NCBI GenBank assembly: GCA_007122505.1 | Contig: SKTQ01000163.1 | Coordinates: forward strand, 1-8,115 | Direction: 5' to 3' | DNA length: 8,115 bases | DNA from: Bacteroidales bacterium | GTDB taxonomy: Bacteria > Bacteroidota > Bacteroidia > Bacteroidales > UBA7960 | In this document: positions 1 to 5,571 of the stretch, in pieces | Layout of the letters: every line of letters starts with the position of its first letter | How positions within the stretch are numbered: position 1 is the first letter of the stretch | Made by a program: the position numbers and the translations under genes | The notes under the pieces: generated by a model | Database searches by the model: none | The model's input: the letters and a program-made list of their open reading frames with translations, nothing else | What the model was told of the DNA's origin: nothing

Positions 1-1
1 C

Positions 2-29
2 AATGTATCAATGTGCAAATGTACAAATG
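2..29. repeat. Short 8-bp tandem repeat (AATGTRYM type)
   Basis: Three complete 8-base units (AATGTATC, AATGTGCA, AATGTACA) and the start of a fourth run from base 2. The array touches the left edge of the window, so it may continue outside. It is the first block of a non-coding mosaic of short repeats that extends to about 292. No function is evident. Confidence 0.6.
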
Positions 30-36
30 ACGGTCC

Positions 37-76
37 TTTGCGTTTTTTGCGTAATTTAACCTTTGCGGCCTTTGCG
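37..76. repeat. TTTGCG hexamer cluster
   Basis: TTTGCG occurs four times, at 37-42, 46-51, 62-67 and 71-76, with an inverted copy (CGCAAA) at 103-108. From general familiarity, similar CTTTGCG-rich intergenic stretches occur in Bacteroidota genomes, where they look like dispersed repeats rather than genes. Their role is unknown. A genome-wide count would show whether this is a repeat family. Confidence 0.6.
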
Positions 77-108
77 AGGAAAAAAATGTTTCACACAAAG
101 CCCGCAAA
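62..108. repeat. Imperfect inverted repeat (hairpin) within the TTTGCG block
   Basis: Arm 62-76 (TTTGCGGCCTTTGCG) and arm 94-108 (CACAAAGCCCGCAAA) are reverse complements at 13 of 15 positions and enclose a 17-base loop. The mismatches are C-C (69/101) and C-A (75/95). The structure could form a REP-like hairpin in DNA or RNA. It is not followed by a T-run typical of an intrinsic terminator, so no terminator is called. Confidence 0.5.
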
Positions 109-167
109 AAAAAGAAAAACCTGCAAAGTTACTGCTTACTTACTTCTGCCTACTTCTTACTCTTCTC

Positions 168-194
168 TTAAGTCCCTTAAGTCTCTAAAGTCTC
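168..194. repeat. Three tandem 9-bp units (TTAAGTCTC type)
   Basis: Units TTAAGTCCC, TTAAGTCTC and TAAAGTCTC lie head to tail. The last base of the third unit is also the first base of the heptamer array that follows. A pyrimidine-rich stretch with degenerate CTTACT/CTACTTC words (about 131-166) precedes it. The block is part of the same non-coding repeat mosaic. Confidence 0.7.
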
Positions 195-291
195 AGCTCC
201 CAGCTCTCAGCTCCCAGCTCCCAGCTCCCAGCTCCCAGCTCCCAGCTCCCAGCTCCCAGCTCCCAGCTCCCAGCTCCCAGCTCCCAGCTCC
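194..291. repeat. Heptamer tandem array, 14 x CAGCTCC
   Basis: Fourteen head-to-tail copies of CAGCTCC occupy 98 bases. All are identical except the second (201-207, CAGCTCT). The near-perfect identity indicates recent expansion by slippage. Because 7 is not a multiple of 3, a change in copy number would shift any reading frame across it, and the frame that happens to be open gives low-complexity SSQLPAP-like peptide. The array is read as non-coding. It differs from CRISPR in having no spacers and a very short unit. Confidence 0.9.
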
Positions 292-656
292 CACAATCAT
301 CCCCCTGTGTGTCAAAAAATCCTGTCATTGGCATTTCATATTTTTGTTTTTACAATAATTCAGGATTAAAAGCAACCAACCATAAACGGTATGCTTTCAG
401 CAAAATTATCCTTTTTATAAAGATAAGCATGAATATCATCATTTACTGCGTATAAGGTGATAAAGAATCAAACACGAATGATTATTTTTGAATCCGGCAT
501 TTATTTGCTCTGAAAAAAAAATTGTGATCACCGGCTGACTGCCATACCTGATAAGGAAACGGGAAGCTGGGAAAGCCGTTAACAAGAAGCAATTATCGCT
601 GTTAACGTTTGGGCATATACACCTTCGGCAATTCAAACATTTCAAAAAGAAACCAC
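292..656. other. Non-coding AT-rich leader region before the GFAN-repeat gene
   Basis: No convincing gene is present on either strand. The only open frame of any size (439-678, minus) has no recognisable protein and runs into the start of the neighbouring gene. TATTTTTG boxes at 339-346 and 483-490 fit the Bacteroidota -7 consensus TAnnTTTG, but neither has a TTG at the usual -33 distance and both are far from the start at 657. A TAACGTTTG sequence at 603-611 is one base too long for that consensus. The transcription start of the downstream gene is therefore undecided. Confidence 0.55.
577..607. promoter_or_regulatory. CGTTAAC / GTTAACG inverted repeat, possible operator
   Basis: Two exact 7-base arms, 577-583 (CGTTAAC) and 601-607 (GTTAACG), are separated by 17 bases and lie 50-80 bases before the start at 657. 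Because GTTAAC is itself palindromic, the pair could also be two binding sites in direct orientation. The position suits a regulator or a promoter-proximal stem. Chance occurrence in AT-rich DNA cannot be excluded. Confidence 0.25.
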
Positions 657-2126
657 ATGAAAACCAAAGCATTTGCAATTATCATTTTGATATTTTTTTG
701 GGGAACCCAGCTTAACGGCCAGGAAACAAGTCAGGAAAAACCATTGAAAGATTTTCAAATCAGCCTTTTACCGTTTATAGGTACGGATGGTTCATCTGTA
801 ACAGACTTTAGGTACAGATTCAGTTTCAATATTGTAGCCGGTGCTACCGGCGGCATTGAAGGATTTGAAGCAGGTGGGTTTGCCAATATAACCAGGGGTG
901 ATTTACGCGGGATTCAGCTCTCCGGATTTGCCAATTCAGTCAGAGGGGACGTTAATGGTTTCCAGGGAGCGGGTTTTATCAATCTCGTTGGCGGTGATAG
1001 CCAAAGCTTTGCAGGTGCGGGATTTATCAACATGTTCGGTGGCAGCAAACAGGGTTTTTCAGGGTCGGGTTTTGCCAATGTCACAGGAAAAAATTACCAG
1101 GGTTTTGCTGCTGCAGGTTTCGCCAATATTACCGGTGGCCATCACCAGGGTTTTGCAGCCTCCGGTTTTGCGGGAATAACAGGTGGCAGTTTTCAGGGAT
1201 TTTCAGGCTCAGGATTTGCCAATGTTACGGGAGGTCATTACAGTGGATTTTCCGGAGCCGGGTTTGCCAATGTCACAGGTGGCAATTTCCAGGGAATTGC
1301 GGTTGCGGGTTTTGCCAATGTGACCGGTAATGATTTTCAAGGTGTTGCATGGGCAGGTTTTGCCAACCGTACCGGAGAAACGGCAAGAGGTGCAATTGGA
1401 AGCGGCTTTGTTAATATTAGCAGAGGAAGTTTTATGGGCCTGCAAGGTGCAGGATTTGCAAATTTGGTGAGAAGCCACTCCAGTGGAGTTCAGGCTGCAG
1501 GATTTGCAAACATCAGCGGCAGTATCCAGGGCCTTCAGGCATCTGGTTTTATCAATATAGCCGGAGAAGTCAAAGGTGTACAATTGGGAGTAATCAATAT
1601 AGCTGATACCATTTCAGGTGTTCCAATAGGTTTTGTGAGTTTTGTAAAAAGAGGAGGATTACGGCAGGTGGAACTTACCGCTTCAGATATCATTCATATG
1701 TCGGTTTCATTGCGCATTGGAACTCCATTGTTTTACAATATTTTTTCTTTTGGAAGGAGACAATTTGCCGATGAACGCTTCAACACACCGGGTTACGGCA
1801 TAGGGACCTCCATTCCCCTGCCGGACAGGTGGTCTGTGCATGCCGAATTGCATACCTCAACGCTGCAAGGGAAATGGATACCGGATACCGATCAGTTGGA
1901 TCAACTCAATGAAGTCAGGCTTACAGCAGGATTCAGACCGCTGAAATCTCTAGAACTGTTCGCAGGTCCGGTAATGTACAATCATTTGTACTCTGATAGT
2001 GAAGAAAATGGCTTTGCACCGAGGGAAATCTTCACCAGCAAGGCATTTTATGATGACACATGGGGGAAGTATAAGTCAAAGTTTTACGGAGGCGTTCGCG
2101 GCGGAATCAGATTGATCATTCGGTGA
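657..2126 (+). CDS. Exported protein with ~16 tandem GFAN-type 16-residue repeats (LA_2272-like surface repeat protein)
   Basis: The product has 489 residues. The ATG at 657 is chosen because it places a classic signal peptide at the N-terminus (MKTK, then a hydrophobic run to about residue 17, likely cleavage near LNG-Q at 22-23). An in-frame TTG at 609 would add 16 polar residues in front of that signal. Residues 74-325 are about 16 tandem units, mostly 16 residues long (for example GFANVTGGHYSGFSGA), shortening to 15, 15 and 14 at the C-terminal end. Conserved positions are G1, F2, N4 and a G near position 12. Residues 326-489 are not repetitive and alternate polar and hydrophobic residues, ending in GGVRGGIRLIIR, which would suit beta structure. 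The repeat type resembles the LA_2272 surface-repeat proteins known from Leptospira and Bacteroidota. The family's function is not established, and location at or near the outer membrane is inferred. The gene stands alone, with about 100 bases to the next gene. Confidence 0.85.
   Translation: MKTKAFAIIILIFFWGTQLNGQETSQEKPLKDFQISLLPFIGTDGSSVTDFRYRFSFNIVAGATGGIEGFEAGGFANITRGDLRGIQLSGFANSVRGDVNGFQGAGFINLVGGDSQSFAGAGFINMFGGSKQGFSGSGFANVTGKNYQGFAAAGFANITGGHHQGFAASGFAGITGGSFQGFSGSGFANVTGGHYSGFSGAGFANVTGGNFQGIAVAGFANVTGNDFQGVAWAGFANRTGETARGAIGSGFVNISRGSFMGLQGAGFANLVRSHSSGVQAAGFANISGSIQGLQASGFINIAGEVKGVQLGVINIADTISGVPIGFVSFVKRGGLRQVELTASDIIHMSVSLRIGTPLFYNIFSFGRRQFADERFNTPGYGIGTSIPLPDRWSVHAELHTSTLQGKWIPDTDQLDQLNEVRLTAGFRPLKSLELFAGPVMYNHLYSDSEENGFAPREIFTSKAFYDDTWGKYKSKFYGGVRGGIRLIIR
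876..1631 (+). repeat. Tandem 48-bp coding repeat (16 units) within the surface repeat gene
   Basis: The DNA repeat mirrors the protein repeat: 13 units of 48 bases, then units of 45, 45 and 42 bases. Units 5-10 are most alike (GFAN-V/I-TGG core), while the first four and last six have drifted (GFINLVGG, GFVNISRG, VINIADTI). The DNA core GGTTTTGCCAAT recurs with only a few changes. The pattern suggests growth by internal duplication, with the centre most recent or most constrained. Confidence 0.8.
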
Positions 2127-2192
2127 CCTGCAAAAAAAGCTGAGAACCTTAAAGCAAACAAACAGTTTTCACAAAAAGCAACGAATTATATG

Positions 2193-2200
2193 TATTTTTG
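2193..2200 (+). promoter_or_regulatory. Bacteroidota -7 box candidate (TATTTTTG) before the FISUMP gene
   Basis: TATTTTTG matches the TAnnTTTG -7 consensus of the Bacteroidota housekeeping sigma factor. It lies 27 bases before the ATG at 2228, which would give a leader of about 20 bases. No TTG is present at the -33 distance, only a TTTT run at 2166-2169. It supports the start at 2228, since the alternative TTG start at 2198 would lie inside the box. Confidence 0.45.
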
Positions 2201-2227
2201 CTTAACCTTGTTCTAAAAACCATTCAG

Positions 2228-3502
2228 ATGAAGCTTCGCTTTAGCCATGCATTCTTTCTTTTCATCCTTTGCAGCCATTTTGCCATTATGGCCCAAAGCC
2301 CTGCCATGTTTAATTATCAGGCGGTATTGCGTGACGATGCCGGGGAAATCATGATGGATGAAAATGTTACCATAGAGGTGGAAATCCTCAAGGATGGTCC
2401 TCAGGGTGGAATTGTGTTTTCAGAAACCCATCAAACCCAAACCAACGCTTTTGGATTAATCCAGTTGCAGATTGGCTCTGTAAATTCACTGGAGGGCATG
2501 GCTTGGGCAGATCATCCCCATTTTATACGCATCAGTGTAAACGGCATAAATATGGGAACCCATCAACTGGTAAGCGTACCTTATGCTTTACATGCCGCCA
2601 CTTCAGCCGACACCTTCAGCGGAGACTATGGTGATCTGACTAACACACCCGACCTGGAAAACTTTATATCGATCGTTGATCCGGCGATGGGTGATATGTT
2701 TTATTTCAATGGTGAGACATGGGTTTCTCTTCCATTGGGTGAAGAAGGACAGGTGCTGACCATTGTCGGGGGACTGCCCCAGTGGGCTGATCTGCCAACA
2801 GGTGATGATGATGAAGATACCGTGACCGACATCGACGGCAACGTTTATCCGACCGTTACTATTGGTGAGCAGGAATGGATGGCCAAAAACCTTCGTACAA
2901 GTACTTTTGCCGACGGCACACCAATTCCGGGCAACCTGACCAACTCCCAGTGGCAGGCCAACACCACCGGTGCATGGGCTGTTTATCCGCATGACAATAT
3001 AGCCGGAATTGACTCTGAAGAAGAAATGCTGAATGCCTACGGTGCACTTTACAATTGGTTTGCGGTAAACAACCCTTCAGGCCTTTGCCCGGAGGGCTGG
3101 CACGTTGCTACCGACGATGACTGGACCCAGCTTACCAATTATCTGATCAATAACTACGATTGGATCGAACATGGCAACGCTGCCAATGCTATGAAATCGT
3201 GCCGTCAGGTTAACTCGCCCCTGGGTGGTGATTGCGCAACTGAACTTCACCCCCGCTGGGACATGCATTCGGTGCATTATGGTACAGACGATTTTGGATT
3301 CGCAGCCCTGCCCGGGGGCAGCAGACAATCGGGTGGATCATACTCCCTGATGGGGGGTACAGGCTATTGGTGGACATCCACAGAATTCTCCGTACTAACC
3401 GTATATTACCGCGACCTTGATGCTGCTTACGGAAGTGTGCTCAGAGCCGCCACAAACAGGGAAAGAGGTTTTTCCATCAGGTGTGTAAAGACCATTAACT
3501 GA
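2228..3502 (+). CDS. Exported FISUMP-domain protein (Fibrobacter succinogenes major paralogous domain)
   Basis: The product has 424 residues. The ATG at 2228 gives a signal peptide (MKLRFSHAFFLFILCSH, cleavage likely after A22 in IMA-QSP). An upstream TTG at 2198 is less likely because it overlaps the -7 box. Residues 23 to about 130 form the beta-rich N-terminal module common before FISUMP domains in Bacteroidota (FNYQAVLRDDAGE, then VPYALHA). A linker follows, with GDMFYFNGETWV and GQVLTIVGGLPQWADLP. Residues about 201-424 are the FISUMP domain: TDIDGNVYPTVTIGEQEWMAKNL, GALYNW at 272-277, GLCPEGWHV at 285-293 with C287, GYWWTSTE at 379-386, and the closing GFSIRCVK with C419. C287 and C419 may form a disulfide. 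The domain is complete and the protein has no clear C-terminal secretion tail. FISUMP proteins are surface or secreted proteins of unknown biochemical role; adhesion or polymer binding is only a guess. Confidence 0.9.
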   Translation: MKLRFSHAFFLFILCSHFAIMAQSPAMFNYQAVLRDDAGEIMMDENVTIEVEILKDGPQGGIVFSETHQTQTNAFGLIQLQIGSVNSLEGMAWADHPHFIRISVNGINMGTHQLVSVPYALHAATSADTFSGDYGDLTNTPDLENFISIVDPAMGDMFYFNGETWVSLPLGEEGQVLTIVGGLPQWADLPTGDDDEDTVTDIDGNVYPTVTIGEQEWMAKNLRTSTFADGTPIPGNLTNSQWQANTTGAWAVYPHDNIAGIDSEEEMLNAYGALYNWFAVNNPSGLCPEGWHVATDDDWTQLTNYLINNYDWIEHGNAANAMKSCRQVNSPLGGDCATELHPRWDMHSVHYGTDDFGFAALPGGSRQSGGSYSLMGGTGYWWTSTEFSVLTVYYRDLDAAYGSVLRAATNRERGFSIRCVKTIN

Positions 3503-3627
3503 TCACTCTCCATGCACCACAATCCAATAAACAAAAAATTAACTTTTCTTTAAAATCCTTTAAATATAGGTATAAATTTATCGTATGTTTGTGATGAAAT
3601 TCAAAGGATATACATAAATGTGTCCAT
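3503..3627. other. Intergenic region separating the FISUMP gene from the acyl-CoA synthetase cluster
   Basis: This AT-rich stretch of 125 bases holds the -7-like box at 3584-3591 and a small upstream frame at 3618. No strong hairpin followed by a T-run was found after the stop at 3502, so a terminator for the FISUMP gene is not evident. The spacing and the promoter box suggest that transcription restarts here. Confidence 0.5.
3584..3591 (+). promoter_or_regulatory. Bacteroidota -7 box candidate (TATGTTTG) for the three-gene cluster
   Basis: TATGTTTG is an exact TAnnTTTG match 36 bases before the ATG at 3628. A start of transcription near 3598 would leave a leader of about 30 bases. The -33 element is poor: CTTT at 3558-3561 sits at roughly the right distance, but there is no TTG. 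It is the best promoter candidate for the cluster 3628-8016, whose two internal junctions (6 and 21 bases) leave little room for other promoters. Confidence 0.5.
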
Positions 3628-3647
3628 ATGAAATCCATCCAATGTAA
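3618..3647 (+). other. Possible leader micro-ORF overlapping the acyl-CoA synthetase start
   Basis: An ATG at 3618 opens a nine-codon frame (MCPYEIHPM, stop TAA at 3645-3647) that runs through the main ATG at 3628 in a different frame. The purine-rich AAAGGA at 3603-3608 is 9 bases from this ATG but 19 bases from 3628, so by Shine-Dalgarno spacing the small frame is better placed. Bacteroidota often do not depend on Shine-Dalgarno pairing, so this may be chance. If translated, it could reduce or couple translation of the synthetase. Confidence 0.25.
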
Positions 3648-5565
3648 CCGCATTGTGGCTAAAAACCTGGCATTGCTCTATGGTGAAGCCGCCCGACGGT
3701 TTGGCAAAATGCCGGCATTTGCCACCCGCAAATCAGCACTTCAATGGCATCCGGTATCCTACAAAGAACTATATAACCAGGGACTAAACCTTGCTACAGG
3801 ACTAATTAATCTGGGCGTGATGGCGCGCGACCACGTGGGTTTGTTTGGCGACAACCGCTACGAATGGATGCTTGCCGATTATGGTGTCCAATTGTGTGGA
3901 GCCGCTGATGTGCCCCGCGGCCGTGACGTATCAGACGCTGAACTTCACTACATCATCGATCATGCGGGTATAAAGGTTTCCTTTGTGGAAACCAAACAAC
4001 TGGCCACACGACTGCTAAAACTCAAACCCCAACTTCCCGGTTTGGAACATATCATCATGCTGGTTCCGAAAGCTGATGTTCCTGAAGGGATTCTGACACT
4101 GGACTCCATCAGGCAAGAAGGAGCCCGACTAAGAGAAAGTGGCGACCGCACGGCAGAAGAAAGGATCGCAGGTATAAAACCCGATGACCTATTTACACTG
4201 ATTTACACTTCAGGCACCACCGGCACACCCAAAGGGGTGATGCTGAGTCACGACAACATGATGTCGCAGATCCGAAACCTTCCCGGTCAATATGGCTGCA
4301 GCGACCGCATTCTGTCTGTGCTGCCTATCTGGCATGTTTTTGAAAGGGTCATTGAGATGTACACCATCAGTTTTGGCGGTTGCACCTATTATTCAAGTAT
4401 CCTGACTCTTAGCGAGGATATGCAAAACGTGGAGCCTACCTTTATGGCATCGGCACCACGCCTTTGGGAAAAGATTCACGAAAAAATCCTGCTGAATGTA
4501 AGAAAATCACATCCGGTGAGGCAATTGCTATTCCATATTGCCTATTTCCTGTCAAAACAATATAAAAACTCGGAGTATTTCATCACAAACAGAAATCTAA
4601 AAATGAAACCCCAGCCAGCTTGGCAACGTTTTTTGCTGATGCCTTTGCATGTTTTGCGTTGGGTGGTGGTTTTGCCCTGGTACGGCTTCTTCAACGCTGC
4701 CGTGCTGGAACGCATCAGGCTGGGAGCAGGGGGTTGCCTGGCAGCGACCATTTCTGGCGGGGGTGCCCTGCCCATCCATATCGACAAGTTTTTCAACTAT
4801 GTGGGCATACCTGTGCTGGAAGGTTACGGCCTAACAGAAACCAGTCCGGTTGTGTCTGTGCGTCCGAAGATAAACCTGATTGTAGGTACCGTTGGCCCGC
4901 CAATCAAAGAAACCGAAGTACGCATCGTTTGCTCCGATACGGGCAAAATTCTTTATCCAGATAACGGATGCGCTTTGAACGGCCGCGGAAAACGCGGTGA
5001 AATACTGGTGCGCGGTCCCCAGGTGATGAAGGGATATTTTCGGGAGGATACCCTTACCGGTGCTGCCATCCGGAACGGCTGGCTGCATACAGGGGATATC
5101 GGTATGATGACCCATAACAACTGCCTGAAAATCCTGGGCCGGTCAAAAGCCACCATCGTGCTTTCCAGCGGCGAAAATGTGGAACCGGAACCCCTTGAAA
5201 TGCAACTGCTGAGAAGCCGTTTTATCGATCAGTGTGTGGTTGTGGGACAGGACCGGAAGTTCCTGGGGCTCTTGGTGGTCCCCAATCTAAGTGAATTCGG
5301 TAAAATTGGACTAAACAGTGTATCCATGTCTGAACTGGCTGTGATGCCCGAGGCCAGGGAAATCATTAAAAAAGAGATCAGACGGCTGATCTCCCAAACC
5401 GGAGGCTACAAAAAATATGAACAAATTGGCGAGTTCAGGATCTTGCCTGATAAATTTGAGATCGGCAAAGAACTCACCAACCTCTTCAAAATCAAGCGGC
5501 ACGTGGTTGCAGAGAAGTATCAGGATGTCATAGAGGAACTTTTTACAAAAACTTCCAAAAAATAA
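3628..5565 (+). CDS. Long-chain acyl-CoA synthetase (AMP-forming fatty acid--CoA ligase, FadD15-like)
   Basis: This 645-residue enzyme of the ANL superfamily should activate a carboxylic acid with ATP to an acyl-adenylate and then form the acyl-CoA, in the cytoplasm or at the inner membrane face. The AMP-binding P-loop is IYTSGTTGTPKG at 192-203. The A5-type adenylate motif is GYGLTETSP at 399-407, and GWLHTGDIG at 484-492 supplies the ribose-binding aspartate D490. The hinge region is LGRSK at 503-507, followed by the SSGENVEPEPLE segment. Near the C-terminus ELTNLFKIKR (615-624) matches the family's ELTPTLKLKR; K621 or K623 is the likely catalytic lysine. The early VPRG...DAELHYIIDHA segment and the ~330-390 hydrophobic stretch are typical of the bacterial long-chain group. 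Length is slightly above the usual ~600. Chain length cannot be read from sequence, and a bile-acid-like or aromatic substrate remains possible. It is the first gene of a three-gene cluster, and the next gene starts 6 bases after its stop. Confidence 0.92.
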   Translation: MKSIQCNRIVAKNLALLYGEAARRFGKMPAFATRKSALQWHPVSYKELYNQGLNLATGLINLGVMARDHVGLFGDNRYEWMLADYGVQLCGAADVPRGRDVSDAELHYIIDHAGIKVSFVETKQLATRLLKLKPQLPGLEHIIMLVPKADVPEGILTLDSIRQEGARLRESGDRTAEERIAGIKPDDLFTLIYTSGTTGTPKGVMLSHDNMMSQIRNLPGQYGCSDRILSVLPIWHVFERVIEMYTISFGGCTYYSSILTLSEDMQNVEPTFMASAPRLWEKIHEKILLNVRKSHPVRQLLFHIAYFLSKQYKNSEYFITNRNLKMKPQPAWQRFLLMPLHVLRWVVVLPWYGFFNAAVLERIRLGAGGCLAATISGGGALPIHIDKFFNYVGIPVLEGYGLTETSPVVSVRPKINLIVGTVGPPIKETEVRIVCSDTGKILYPDNGCALNGRGKRGEILVRGPQVMKGYFREDTLTGAAIRNGWLHTGDIGMMTHNNCLKILGRSKATIVLSSGENVEPEPLEMQLLRSRFIDQCVVVGQDRKFLGLLVVPNLSEFGKIGLNSVSMSELAVMPEAREIIKKEIRRLISQTGGYKKYEQIGEFRILPDKFEIGKELTNLFKIKRHVVAEKYQDVIEELFTKTSKK

Positions 5566-5571
5566 GCAGTC

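Noticed and set aside
194..291. CRISPR-like array
   Set aside because: Units are 7 bases long with no spacers between them and no cas genes are present.
11..358. 115-codon open frame on the + strand across the repeat mosaic
   Set aside because: Its translation is a run of low-complexity SSQLPAP-type peptide made by the heptamer array, with no start signal and no recognisable domain. A 7-base unit would also shift frame with each copy-number change.
609..656. TTG start at 609 for the surface-repeat gene
   Set aside because: It would place 16 polar residues before a clean signal peptide; the ATG at 657 is preferred.
439..678. 79-codon minus-strand frame before the surface-repeat gene
   Set aside because: It overlaps the start of the gene at 657, has no recognisable domain and lies in an AT-rich leader; best read as chance.
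1209..1583. 124-codon minus-strand frame opposite the GFAN repeats
   Set aside because: Its apparent internal repetition (IGKT, SRNIG) is simply the antisense of the 48-bp coding repeat.
2198..2227. TTG start at 2198 for the FISUMP gene
   Set aside because: It overlaps the TATTTTTG promoter box and would lengthen the N-terminus before a good signal peptide beginning at 2228.
2228..3502. Type IX secretion C-terminal sorting domain on the FISUMP protein
   Set aside because: The protein ends at the FISUMP domain itself (GFSIRCVKTIN), with no extra beta-sandwich tail.
4620..4964. Second + strand frame of 114 codons inside the ligase gene
   Set aside because: It lies wholly inside the ligase in another frame, with no domain; it reflects the GC-richer codons of that stretch.
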